Of a stretch of DNA of 64,000 bases, positions 31,312 to 44,900 are shown piece by piece. Under the pieces are notes generated by a model. It was not told where the DNA came from. It saw only the letters and a program-made list of their open reading frames with translations, and searched no databases. Position numbers and translations under genes: made by a program. Origin of the DNA: a virus. The stretch lies in IMG/VR virus record IMGVR_UViG_3300024261_000008, positions 1-64,000 of that record; one strand, written 5' to 3'. Every line of letters starts with the position of its first letter. The stretch's first letter is position 1.

Positions 31312-31767
31312 ATGCCATTTATAAAATGGGACGAAGCAGATGATGTTAAAAATGGTACTGACGATGTAGACAAAGTCTACATCGGTTCAGACCAAATGTA
31401 CCCACCCGATAATAATTATGCTCTAAGCAGTCCTGTAAATGTGACAGTAAGCGGAGGTAAATACTATTTTGATGGTCAAGACCCAGACCAGTATACTGTA
31501 ACATCAGGATCATACTTATTCCAAAATATTCCTTCAAGTCACCCTATGGCCTTTACCATGAACCAAGCAGGACAAAATGTTGTTTTTGGTGGTCAAGGTG
31601 CAAATGCAGTAGGACAAAAAACTTCTACTATAGATGGTCAAACTTACACCTATTGGCATGGTGATATAATCTTGTATATTACAGGCCCATCTAATGACTT
31701 CTCCTATGAGTGCTATTATCACGGCCCTATGGGTGGTCAGGACAGAATGAAGAACTTAGCCACTTAA
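31312..31767 (+). CDS. Cupredoxin-like virion protein, 151 aa
   Basis: Residues 1-32 (IKWDEADDVKN..., VYIGSDQMYPP) are a short attachment part. Residues 40-150 form a cupredoxin-like beta-sandwich with the ligand pattern of type 1 copper proteins: His77 (SSHPMAF), Cys134, His137 and Met140 (CYYHGPMGG). The C-x2-H-x2-M spacing is the one in amicyanin. Related domains with HPF and CxYHSxM occur in cyanophage structural proteins I know, so the domain is not unique, but copper binding on virions is not established. It follows the giant fibre after three bases and may be a fibre accessory. Confidence 0.65.
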   Translation: MPFIKWDEADDVKNGTDDVDKVYIGSDQMYPPDNNYALSSPVNVTVSGGKYYFDGQDPDQYTVTSGSYLFQNIPSSHPMAFTMNQAGQNVVFGGQGANAVGQKTSTIDGQTYTYWHGDIILYITGPSNDFSYECYYHGPMGGQDRMKNLAT

Positions 31768-31789
31768 TTTTACAGGATCGGGGATTATA

Positions 31790-31800
31790 GGTGTATATAC
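31790..31800 (+). promoter_or_regulatory. Possible late promoter element GGTGTATATAC
   Basis: Identical to the 11-mer at 13699-13709 and 34 bases before the next start codon. Confidence 0.45.
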
Positions 31801-31834
31801 TCTTGAGTAGTTTACATATTATGGAGATACAATA

Positions 31835-32374
31835 ATGGGCTGGCAAGTAGAATTAAATTTGATGGTCAGGTCGCTAATTTGCGATATGTCCGATGAACCA
31901 AATTTTTCTGATGAAAGAATCCAGCAGGTTATTGTCATTGCTGCACAATATGTTATCCATGAGTTGGACATTCTTAGTCACTATGAGATTGATATTAAAA
32001 ACTTGGTTATTACACCCGACCCAACTAATCCTAGAGATGTAATATTTCTTGGATTGGTAGCCCTCAAAGCTGCCTGTATGCTGGATCAATGCACATTTAG
32101 AAATCGTGCAAATGCTGAAGGTGTAAAAGCTGTTCTTGGACCAGCAGCCCTGACTGTTACTAACAATCTCAAAGGATTTGGACAAATTTTGGAAATGGCT
32201 CCCGGCCCTTGTGCCAAATATGAGCAATTAAAGAAAGAGTACCTGTTCGGTGGAACCAGAGCGATTCGTGCAGTTCTATCTCCATTTGTAGGAAATGAAT
32301 TTGATCCGACACACTACGGTCTCGGTAGAGACTATATGGCTGGAGAAGATCACAGATCAGGCGACTTTAATTAA
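31835..32374 (+). CDS. Head-tail connector-like protein, 179 aa
   Basis: Predicted helical protein with FSDERIQQVIVIAAQYVIHE, then a D-P-T-N-P-R-D strand turn and FLGLVALKAACMLDQCTF. This arrangement (DER...Q.I..AA..V..E, then a L..L...KAA..I...) is what I associate with phage gp6-like neck adaptors and with conserved cyanophage structural proteins. TGGAGATACAATA precedes the ATG. It stands alone between fibre genes rather than next to the capsid gene, which is unusual for a connector, so the assignment is tentative. Confidence 0.5.
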   Translation: MGWQVELNLMVRSLICDMSDEPNFSDERIQQVIVIAAQYVIHELDILSHYEIDIKNLVITPDPTNPRDVIFLGLVALKAACMLDQCTFRNRANAEGVKAVLGPAALTVTNNLKGFGQILEMAPGPCAKYEQLKKEYLFGGTRAIRAVLSPFVGNEFDPTHYGLGRDYMAGEDHRSGDFN

Positions 32375-32432
32375 TTTTAGTCTTTGGACGTAAAATAATC
32401 TTAAAGAACCACATTATTAGGATGGGAATCTT

Positions 32433-32900
32433 ATGCCTGCTGCAAATTATAATTTTACTATAGAGCAAGGTTCATCCTTCGCTATCTCTTTTCAATATTT
32501 AGACAATGAGCAAAACCCCATTGATATCACCAACTGGTGTGCAAGGTTACGCTGGAAAGAAGATGTTATTGATCCTGACACTGGAATCAATAGAATCAGA
32601 ACATTTGTCACTCCCACAATAAGTGCTGAGTATGCTTTTACCACCATCCCAAAAGAAGGTAAAATGATTCTCAAAATTCCTGCTGATGAAACCGCTAGCT
32701 ATGATTTCAACACAGCAAATTATGACTTAGAGTTGCAGGAGCCTAATGACCTATATAGTGGTGGTGGCAAGATTGTGTTTAGAATCTTACAAGGTATCGT
32801 TACCTTGACTAGACCAAATGTTCCTGATCCTGATCAACCATTTGATTGTGATCCTGACGCTAATAATCCAGACGTACACCCCGGTTGTGGAACCTGTTAA
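32433..32900 (+). CDS. IEQG-domain virion protein, copy 2 (155 aa)
   Basis: Paralog of the product at 13739: YNFTIEQGSSFAISFQYLD, NPIDITNWCARLRWK, YDLELQEPNDLYSGG. The copies differ by an insert near residue 50 (VIDPDTGINRIR) and by a C-terminal tail here that is rich in Asp, Pro and Cys (DPDQPFDCDPDANNPD, then HPGCGTC). The stop overlaps the ATG of the giant protein as TAATG, so both are made together, and it probably anchors that protein on the virion. AGGATGGGAATC gives the ribosome site. Confidence 0.75.
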   Translation: MPAANYNFTIEQGSSFAISFQYLDNEQNPIDITNWCARLRWKEDVIDPDTGINRIRTFVTPTISAEYAFTTIPKEGKMILKIPADETASYDFNTANYDLELQEPNDLYSGGGKIVFRILQGIVTLTRPNVPDPDQPFDCDPDANNPDVHPGCGTC

Positions 32901-35900
32901 TGAGTTGCTCTGTAAATGTACAACAAATAATCGGACCTTTAAATACTTTAGTTATTGAACGCCAAGAAGATGCAGGCGATCCGGGTTCTATTACAACTAC
33001 AAATATTATCATCAGTAATGATGTTCTGCAACAGATAGAAGTTGTAGATATTTGTAGAGGTACACAAGGACCATCTGGCCCGCCGGGAGCAGAAGGGCCA
33101 CCGGGACCAAGCGGTTTACCCGGACCAACTTTTGATATACTGCCCATAGTCAGTGGAGGAACTAATAATAATTCTTTTAGTGCTGATTATATCATTTATT
33201 ATGATGGTGCTAGTGATCAGTTGGCTAGTAGCAATTATACTATAGATGATATTATTGCAGGTGCTCAAGCCTTAACAGGAATTGTTGAAGGTTCAGGTAT
33301 ACAAAAAACCGACCTAGGAAATAATCAAATTAAATTAGATGCTATTGTCGGAGATGGCTTAGACGTACACAGAACTACAAATGCTATTTTTGTTGATGGC
33401 ACCATAGCAAGACTTGATGATCTTACACCCGGACAATTTCAAGGTGTTTTACCCGTATCTAAAGGCGGTACAGCCAATACGTCTTATCTTGATGGTAAAC
33501 TGATAACTTTTGATTCTACTGCTTTAAATGGCTCAGGACAGTTCATAAGTGCTGGCAATCTAAATGCAGATGAGATTGTAGTTAGTGGGAATGGATTCAC
33601 CCTAGCTGCTGGATCAGGACTCGTGAATGGTGGTTTTGTTATTATACCTAATGGTACAGGCAGGATAGATATTCCAGAATCGGCAGATATTACTGTTTTT
33701 GCTGACAGCTTTGAACTTAGTCAAACAGGAACACCCGGTACATACACAAAGGTAACAACAGACTCCAAAGGACGAGTGGAAGCCGGTGGACAACTCACTC
33801 CTTCTGATATATATAATATTTTAGGTTATATACCTTGGCATTCTGGTAATGATGGTTGTGGTTCTCTGCTTGATGCAGATATGCTTTGCGGCCAGAGTGG
33901 TGATTATTACCTTGATGCAACAAATATAACAGGTATTATTAATACTGGTGTTCTACCAGACATAATGGTTGACGGTAGATATACCAAAGTAGACGTAAAC
34001 ACTAAAGGCCTAGTGACTTCTGGAATGCAGATGACACCACAGGACATAGAAGACATACTCGGCTATGATCCTGTCCGACCAACTGGTGGCGTAGATTTCT
34101 GTGGAGACATAGAACTTCATGGTAGCCTATTTATCAACAAGCCAACAGGTTGCCCCGGAGCAACTTCAGGTCTTCTAAGAGTGTACGACAATATGCCTTT
34201 GATTGCTAGAAATAATGCTGATATAGGAGTAGACGAACCTAGAGGTGTTAGCTTTGTTTACGGTGGTGGTTTTATTGCCAGAACAGGTTCTATCGCTTAT
34301 TATCCTACAGAAGATGTTGTTTATGTTACTACTAACATGACAGCTAATAACAACGGTGTTGATGGAGGAGACAGCGACGACGACTTTCAAGATGATGTTA
34401 ACGGAGGAGATGCTAATTCTACATTCCCTATTAGTAATCTCACAGGAACGAAACGACTCTTACTATACAAAGATACAGCAGATGAACTGTATGTTAGTCT
34501 TACAAAAGACCAGCAGATTGTAGCGGGTTTTAAAAAATGGATTAATGGTATAGGTGTTAATGATCAAGTAATTATATATGATAATGATGGCAATCCTACA
34601 GTTCCTCCAACTAATGTAGGCAGCAATACATTACTAAATGTAAATTTTAATGCGGATTTATTAGACAGTCAACACGGAGAGTATTATTTAGACGCTAATA
34701 ATATTACTGGTATTTTTGATCCTACTAAAGTTAGTTTTGGTTTTATTGAAGGCACTAAAAATTATATACCTAAATTCGATGGGGATAATAATCCCGCCAA
34801 CATTATTCGTGACAGTGTAATGTATGAAGATGGTGCCACCAGAGATATTACTATAGGAGAAGAAAAGAATCTTATAGTCGGAGCAAACCAAAGGAATGAC
34901 CAATCGCCTTCAACCAGAAATGCAATGATTGGTGAAGATAATGGGATTAGTTCAGCAGACAATTCTTTGCTTGTCGGACAACAAAATCAGGTTCATGATG
35001 CAAAAAATGTTATAGCCGCTGGTTTTAAAGCCAGTGGACTTAAAGACAATTCTATAGCACACGGTAAATATGGTACTACTTGGCTAGAAAATCAAATAGC
35101 ACATGGGGCTTACAGAGTAGATGACTCTAACAACCTACTCATAGAACATGGTCAAGCTAGTGACTACATGATGTATCTAGAAGGTCAAACCGCAACTAAC
35201 TGGGCAAACCTCATTCCTTCTGTACAATTACCAGATGATACTACGCTGGCTTTTAAAGTATCTATGTTGATGAACAGTGCTTTTTCTACTGGAGTGGCAG
35301 AATTTGAATTTTATAGTGGCATTGTTAAAAATGTAAAACTTCGTGACCCTAGTAACATATCTGAAATTATAAATGTTACTACAATTATGCAGCAACCTAA
35401 AAAGAATGAGATATATAACAACTCACATATACACGATTACTATTTGCAGTTGATGTGTACAGAATTAAATGAAATTCAGAATGAAACTATTAAAGTTAAT
35501 GATTCTCCCATAGATTTGCTACCAATAAGAATAGATAATGAACCAACAGAGATTATTTCTAAATATGAAGACCCAGATGGATACAATGCTACTTATCTTA
35601 AAGACAACTTAGGAAACATGAGTATTACTCTTGATGCTGCATCTATAACAGGAAATTATGTTGGTAGCACTGAAGGTGATTTAAGAGTGTCTTGTAGAGA
35701 CCACGGCTTGCTTCAGGGTGAATATGCATACATAGAATTTACTAGTCACAATCAAGTATCGTTTCCTGATGACAGATATTTAGTTAAGTCTGTTGTTGAT
35801 GAAAATACTTTTGTTTTACAAGGTTTGCATTTCAGGGCAGAGAAACAAACTGACAACTCACTAGGTGTACTTACCATATTGCCTGATGACATTAGAAAGT

Positions 35901-38900
35901 TAGACTCAGCAAATACCGTAACTATGACAGGTCTCACTAGGATAGGCACTAATGGATATGAGATTAGAGATGATAATCAAGTAGGCCTTAATAGATTCCT
36001 TAGTTTGGCTAGCCCAGACTCACATCTTGAGGTTACTATCAATAATGATCCTAATGCCAAACATTATTGCCTTTACCGAAATTTTTCTATAGATAATTTT
36101 AACAGGGAGTTATTGGAGGTAGACTCAACTGACTCTTCAGGAACATCTGTCATTAGAGATATATCCTATAAAGATTACACATATGAGTTTATAAGAAAAG
36201 CAGAATCCCTTAGTGTTTCTGGTACAGCATCTACTGTTAATTGGTTAAATAGTAATACAACTAGTCTTGCAAAATATGTAGAAGGTGGAAATGATGCTTA
36301 TACAGCTATCACTGTTAATGGCGACACATATCTTTCTCCTATTACAGATAATATAGAGGTAATTGGACCTGCACCTACTGGCATGTCCCTTTATCTTGCA
36401 CAAACCTTATCTAGTGTGAATGATGGAGATATAGTAAATATTTCTGTCACTCATACCGGAGTAGAAGGAACTCTTAAAGTCAGGCAAAGACAAAAACATA
36501 CTGGTTCATACCAAAGAATACAGTATAATCCTAATGAGCAAATAGACTGTGTATATACTCTTTATCCTAGCGAAGACCCCGCCCTACCTGCTAGAGTACA
36601 TATTTACGCAGAAGACTACCAAGACTTAGGATTATTAGACAATCCTTACGAGTTCGTTCTTTATGACGATCTTATTACTCCTACGGATAACGATAAATTT
36701 AAAATCGTATCTGATAACGATGTTTACTATTTGTATACCGCAGTAGACATGCCAATGTCTAACATATCCTATACTGTAGAGATCAGAGCCATTAATGTAT
36801 ATGGTGAAGTAGATATAGATCAAATTTTACAGGTAAATGTTTCTGATACTTTGTCTTTAGCAAACAATGAAAAGGGCTTAGACTCAATACTTCTTACAAA
36901 CAATACAATAGCTACAGGAACCCCTGCCGACACATACGTAGGAACAATTTCTGGCAACGGTGGATATAATCCTTATGTGGTATTTGACACACCATACAAT
37001 GGTTTTGAAGCAACATTTGTTTCAGGAACAGACCTCGTTACGTGTACAGGAAATATTAAAAAGTATGACACAACAGAATTAATTGGAGACCCATGCTTTT
37101 TGTGCAGTGGCTCTACCATATCTGTAGATTTTAAGAGATTCAGTGTTCCAGATAGAACCCTTGAAGTTCTTGAGGTTTACTGTGAAACAGGACTCGCGGT
37201 TTCTCCAGTTTTTAACAATAGTGCCGTAGTTAAGTTCGTGTGGACAGACCCATCTCAGGTTGGTTCTGTTATTAATACTCAGACTTTTAATGTTAACGGC
37301 AGCGACATACAGTACACTGTTACTGACACAGGACTACCATATGGTTTTGAAGCACTTGCTGCAAACACTACGGTTCCTGAGATAACAGGTTCTTTTGAAC
37401 CCAACATCGAATGGATAGAGTACACTGGTTTAGCTTCTGAACTTTATGATACGGCTTCTGACGTAAACTATACCACTACAACATTTACTCCTAGCCAACC
37501 AATATCAGGTTTACAAAAAGACGTAGGACAAGCCGTTCTTGATTTTCCAACTCCTGTTACTGGCTTGGTTCTTTGGTTTAGAGATATTGAATCTTCTAAT
37601 TCTCAAGACGGTTATATTCTACAGCAAGACTCATTTAAAATCGCTTTGGAAGATAGTACTGGATTTATTCAAAATGATTCTGATTATTCTAACAGCGGAT
37701 TATTGGTTGCAGATAGACCAATCTATATTCTTGAAGGTTCTAACGCACTCAGCAACATATCTGATAACATCATACCTTTTTCTGGTGCTAGTATTGACAT
37801 GATAGTATGCATGACAGGTGTGGTATCAGGAGAAGTTAGATTCTCGGTATTAGCAGACGCAGGAACCAATTACAAGGTAGCTGTCGGTGAACTACAACAA
37901 TACACTTTTAATAGTAATTCTAATCCTGTTATTAGAGTAAGTGAAGTTTATGAAGATACAATAGACAACCAAGGAGCAGTAATTACATATACTGGAACCC
38001 CTATTGATTCTGGAAATTACATAATCAGTGGATTAAAAGAAGGTCCGGTATTTCGTAGCTGTCAAGAGAATGACGACGATGGCTTCTTTGGTTATGAAAC
38101 CCAAGCAAATGGACTATGTTATGTTACAGGAGAATGCAAAGTTTATTCTTCTATAGTTGGTCCTGATGGAGAAGGTGAAGCAGTATACAGAGTCACTTTT
38201 CCAGAAAATATTTATATAAGTTATGATAGCGAATCATATATACAGTTGTCTAATTGGACACCAACAGACTCAAATCCAAATGGAGAAGTTCTTATTACTC
38301 CTTCAGATGGTCACTACCCTATTACTGAAGTTTCTGGCATTAGTAACAACTCCTTCCTGATTCCTGAACAATACGCTATTGCTTTGCCAGTTGATGGCAC
38401 AGGACTAAGTAGCCAAGGTACTGTGAGTGGTTCTTTTGATATTTATCATGAATACAAGAGCCTTCCAAGTAACATTATTAATCAAGTGCCCGGAGACTTC
38501 TTGACTGTAGAACGAACCTACAATCCTCCTGTATTAGACCCTGACTATAGACCTAAAAATGATCTTTTTGATATTTTGTCAATACAAGGTAATAGGATTA
38601 TTACAGAAGATAAGAAAAATTATGTTCTTATAGAAGACGATAGACCTCCTTATCTTGACCATACAATTCGTGGAATATACACTAATGACTCTAGAGAGTT
38701 CTACGCAAATGTTAAACGGTACGGAAACAGATTAATTGACCTTAGATTTGAGAAAGACCTAGAAAGCAGACGACTACCTTATGCTGATGGACCGTGGGCC
38801 TATAAAGACCTTTATGTCGGTGCTGATTATGACCATGTAAATAAACGACTAATTCTGTTTAATCTTCCTACTGGCGTATATAAACCAATGGATCGTATAC

Positions 38901-41900
38901 AGATTAGTTTTCAAAACCCTAATGATTTACAAAGTATAGGTATTTGTTCAGAGCCGCAATATTTCGAGTTCCCAGCAGATCATATGTATGTCTATACGGG
39001 TCTACCTGTTACAGAATTTGAGACAGATGGAGTAGGAGATATACAGTTTACGTTGTCAGACCAGCCGCCTCAAGGATGGGTTAAACTTGATGGTAGTACG
39101 TATAACATCAATCAATATCCTGCACTCAAGCAATACTTAGATTACTACAGATTAAGATACACGAACTCTGATAACATTTGCTGGGCAGCTTCTACTTTGC
39201 CTGATTTTAGAAATGCAAATGTAATAGGATCGGGAGTCGCCCCTTGGAATAATTTAGGAGAACTAGTTGATGCAACTGGTTTTATTCCGCTTTCAGGTGA
39301 AGAACCCGATAATTATTACGACCCGCCTTTGAATGTAGTTGGCTTCTGGATTATGAAAGCAGAAGGCAGTTTCTTTGATCCAAATATTCCTATTAACTTA
39401 GGAGACTCAGGAAATATTAACTATGTCATAGATAATTTTGACTTAGGACCAAACTCTTGTAATAGCAGCAATCAAATAAGTTTTAGTACAACAGGCTGTA
39501 GAGTCAGATTAGACATATTGCAATTTTTAGAACCAGACTTGAGATTTAATGTGTCTGAATTTACTACCAATGACATATATCAAGTCTCTGGAATTAATCA
39601 CGACTACTATCAAGACCAAAACTACCCTTGTTCAGATGAACCCCTTAGTGATCAAACATTATTGTACACACCTCTTAATCCCGTAACCGTTAAACCAAGG
39701 GCTTATAATGGCAATTATGCTGTTGTCGTATCGCCAGATACCGAACTACTTAATTTTGAAACAGATAGTGGTGTTTTAGGACTGTATACTAAGGAAGAAC
39801 TTCGTAGCCCCAATAACCCACCTTTCCACTGGTGGCCTCTTGGTATTTATGTCAAGTCAGAGACAGATGGACAAGGCCCACTGTCAACTCCTGTAGCATA
39901 TACAAGTGGCTACTACAGTACGCCCAATAATCCCGGTTTTAGTAATGCACCAACTGGCTATGCTACATCAGAGTCTCCTTTAAGGGTTGAAGTTGGTAGT
40001 GATATTAACCCTAGTCCGTTTGCTTTCTATCATTGGTTCTATACAAATGAGTCCTTTGATTATGCACCATTCGATATTTTGGTCAGTGGAGACAGTAGCG
40101 ATCAAAACGATCCCACACAAGTTATTCTTCGTATATACGATGAAAATCATATTCTGGAATGGACCAGTTGTTTTAATGTTAATCAGGCTTCTCAAAATGC
40201 AGATGGATGCATAATATCTGACGGTAACGGCGGCGGTGATAGATATAATCTACCAAGTTTTTATCAACTAGAAATCGAATGGGTTAAAGAGCCATGTAAT
40301 GGCAGCACAGCCGGACCTCCATACAACGGATGGATACATACTTCAGTCAGCGGGGCTGCATTTACTTCAAGTCAAGGAACTTGTTACATTGTTGAGCCTG
40401 ACAATGCAAATACACAATTAAGAACTGACTTCAATCAGTATGCTGCAACAACATTTGACTTACAGCTTTATCAGCTACCTAGTGTGACAATGAGCAGCAA
40501 TTTCTGTGGAAATACTGACAGGGCTAACCTAAAATGGTTCACCCATGCACATAAAATGCACATAAATAACTTCAATACTCCAAGAAGTTACTTAGAGTAT
40601 GGTGATGAATTTAAGATTATTAAACTTAATAATGATACCAACTTTGGTGACAATGTAACTAATTTGCTTACCAAGATCAATCCGACCTCAGAAGACTCCT
40701 CATTGTCAGGTCTTTCTACTTCTGATGAATTATGCAGATATAAACCGTGCTATAAATACTCTAGCGATGAAATGTTTAATAGCTGGAGATATCCAGTAAT
40801 ATGGGGTACTCAAGAAACAAAGGGAGCAAACGACTACCCGTGGAGTTATGCACAGACTGATGGCCCGCCCTATGGTGCAGGTCCGACCAATGTAAATTCT
40901 TTTCCGCAAGGTGCTCCAGTTACAATGTTCATACAAGTGGAAAGCGATGCCCCACCGGGAATACCATATTATGCTGAAGCTGGTATACCGGGAGTTGGCT
41001 TCATAAGAGCAGATGAGAATACTCCTGTTGCCTCATTCACGACGAAATCTACTACAACGGACATAGGAGTCACAAGTAATATAGACAATAATATCAATCC
41101 TAATAATCCTTACTATGTTCGTTGGACTTTGTTTATTGTTGGTGGTGGTTTCCCGTATGCTTGGACAGACCCATTGGTGAACTATGCTATTCTGTCTACT
41201 ACCGAATGGCTGAATACTACTTATGGTAGCCTTAAATTAGATGTTGACGACATACATCATCTTCCAGCAGAATGGTGCAACACAGGGCAGTACGAAGACA
41301 AATACAGAAGCGTTAAACCCGTAGCTAATAACTTGGCTACACAAGTGCCGTTTACAGGAACCTGTGAGTTTAGTCAGAGTATCTCAGGAAGAATGTATAT
41401 ACCTGAAAATAATAACTTGTATTTCCATACTCATGGAGAAACTACGGCTTACTGGCCTTTAGATGAAAATGGAAGTGGCATACCCCATCAACAAACAGGC
41501 ATTTATATTATTGGAGATCAGCTTTCTTCAAGTAGTATAAATAGTTGTGGTTCTGGTTTAGCTTGCATAGAAATTTCAGGTTTTAACAATGTAGACCTTA
41601 CAGGTATACCTACTGTTGGAGATCGAGAAAACATAGGGGTCAATCCTATTGTTATTGAATCTAATGGTGTTACTGGCATCGTAGGAAACTATGGTGCAAA
41701 TAAACAGTTCTACTTTGACTTTGATGATGGACTACCACAACTTTCTAATGTCTATAATGTTATTGATTATGTAGATGGCAGAAAGAAAATAGTAATATCG
41801 GTTCCTGACCTTCCAAACCTATCTAACAAGTCTGGTTTGGTATTTATGATAGAAAATCCTAAGAACATTAAGAGTCATCTCAATCCTAATCTGAGTAATG

Positions 41901-44900
41901 AGTTTATCGTCAGCGATCCCACAGTGACTCCTGAAGAAATCTTCAGCACACAGATTAATCACTTCGATTACTGTACAAAGAGATGGAAACATCTACTACA
42001 TTTTGATTGGGATGTTATTGGTACAGGATATCAAGAGATCAAGATTAATACAGGGAACGAGGAGTCTGTTATTGACCTTTTCCCAATTCCACCAACAGGA
42101 ATAAGTATTTCTGGCATTAGATATACAGATAGCCTTAGCAACCCCTTCACAGACGTAACAGATATTACATCGGACAACACTAGAGATTCATTCTATGTGC
42201 AGTTAGTTACGCTTTATGGAACTCCCTCATTTACACAAGACATTTATCAAGACCTACCTAAAGTCACCATATCTGGCCTGCAAGACTTTGAGTATGAGTT
42301 AGACCCATTAACAGATGTAACAAACTATCATGGTTCTGGCTGGAATATTACCATGAAGGTAAATAGAACAAATGAAATTATTGATAGTAGAGAGATTGTC
42401 TTTAGAGCAGAAGACGCAACAGGCAAAGCAGATACAACAGCAGTATATAATCAAATATTCTTACCAGAACTCTTACAGTCCTATACAGGATATTCTTTGC
42501 CGGGAACCAATGATTGGGAAGTTATCTACGACACTCTCTATCTAGACCTAGACAACATCAACAATAATAATATACTAACCTTTGAGATGCAAGGTACGCC
42601 TACTGTTAATCCTATAAACATTACCTATGAAAGAGTCAGAGACAATGTTCTTAGGGTTTACGGTCCTGTAGACCCCGGCGTAGTCAGTACGACATATTAT
42701 AGTACTACCATTATAGCAAAAACAGGACTTACGCAAACTGAAGTCGCCAGATGTACTGGATTAGTTGTTGACTTGCGTGATGCTCATGATTGGACACCTG
42801 TCCCAATTACACTGAATAACTTTAGAAGTTTTGGAGAGAGAACAGACTCAGGAAACTTCTACGCACATTCTTCTGGTCAAGAATCATTTAAGTTTGATGT
42901 GCCACAACCACAAGGGAGCGTATTGTTTACTGTAAGCCATCTCAACCAAGACGATGTTTCGTCCGGTGTGCTTGGATACGAAATTTTATACTCATACAGT
43001 AATACTGAAAGAAGATTTAATGTAGAAATGATTCCTACGGGAACTGGAGAAGTTTATCCTACGGGGATGCAAGCACATTATCCAAATAATCAACTAGAAA
43101 TTGAAATGGAGTACGAACAATACGATGTCAATGGTCAACTTCAAACTCCAAACGCAAGAGAACAATCTTTCCCAATCTTTAACACAACTTTGTATACAGG
43201 TCTAATCATATCAAATTCCAACCCTGATACAATAAAATATTACAAGACAGATGAACCTTGGCAAATTCAGGTTAAGGTTAGTGGAGGCATAACAGACCAC
43301 AATCCTAGTCTTAGGCCAAATGTCAGAGTATTTAATGCTCCAAATAAAGGAAACTACGAAAAACCCAAAGAGCCGGTTGACTGTATAATCACATATCAAT
43401 ACCAAGATGACCCCGGTAATGCCTGCTGGCTAGTTCAAGCTAATGCCAGAAGAGACATCTTTGGTAATTACATGCCAAATAACACAGGTGAATTTCAGTT
43501 GTATGTGAATGTTGATGACACACTTACGGACTATGCCACACTTAATGATAGTGCAAATATTAATGATCAGTTTACTATCATATATACTAAGCCTTCTGGA
43601 TTTATTAATCTTCCTCCTACCGTTTATTCAGTTCCGGGTGCTCCGTTCTTTACTAAGTGCGATGTTCTGTCTCAAGACAGTGGTAATACTCCAAACATCA
43701 TTAGAACAAATCAGAGCGACCCCGGTTTTAATTTAACTGATGAATGCAATCCGGGCATGAAGTGGGATGGAGACTTCCCTTTATGGCAACGTGGATACAG
43801 AGGAACTACTACTTCTTCAGCATGGGATGCTAAAGTTGAGATTAGTACACAAGGCACAATTACTGCGTCTGTCAAGGGACTAGGTAAAGATAAAGTTATG
43901 GCTGTTGCCAAGGTTGAGTTCTTAGAGATAGAAAGCGACCAGTTAGTAGATGTTCCATTCAGGATTAAAGAAGTTACACCAGAAGAATCAGAGTCAGAAC
44001 AGTTCGGACAAGAAGGAATTATTGTAGAACAAGGAAAGGCTTGGCAACTACAAGTTACAACAGAAGGTGGACTTGCTGATGCTAGATATCCTCCAACTAT
44101 CGTTCTTACAGGAATGCCAACATTTTGTACAGGCTACAACCCTATGGATGGAGATTCTAATGATGACTTAGCTTGCATAGACGGTGAGCCATCATTTGGT
44201 AATGGAGAATGGACATTTAGATTTGAAGGTGAACCATCTTGCGACCTGCTTGGGATCAAACCATTTGGTATTCTAGCCATAGACACGCTTACTGGTATAC
44301 CTCCTAGCTACTTGGCTACAGATACTCATCAAGGTCAATTTATCTACGAAACTGGAGAGTTCTTTGTGTTGCCTCCTGAAATTAGCTTTACGGGTGAAAC
44401 TGACCTATATCCTTTCTGTGACATTTGCTATACAGGATATATAGACTTCGGACCTCAAGTTGAAGATGACCTAGACTGTAATAGCGTTACAGGAATCAAG
44501 ACTATCAGAACTAGTGGTACTTTGCCTGAAGGTCTAAGGTACGGTATTTATTTTCCTGCTGATCCTCCTACATTTCTAGGTAGCGGTCAACTAACTGGTA
44601 GACCTAATGGTGAAAGACAAATTACCCTAGCAGCACCTTATAATAATCTATCTAGTGGATACATTGCCATTACTGGATGTCCAACAGAGTTTGCTGGTGG
44701 AGGACCATATCCTGATGAGTTCTTTGCCGAAGTTTGTAATGCAGTAGACGAATGTGCTGATTTAGTAGTTACTTTTGAAGATGCTTCTAAACCTTTCGAT
44801 CCAAATTTAGACTTTGTATACTTCTTTAGCCAAACGGGTGCTGTACTTAGCCCTAAGAGTGGTGAAGATATTGTTGGTACAGGGCCAGTAGCTGGTAGTC

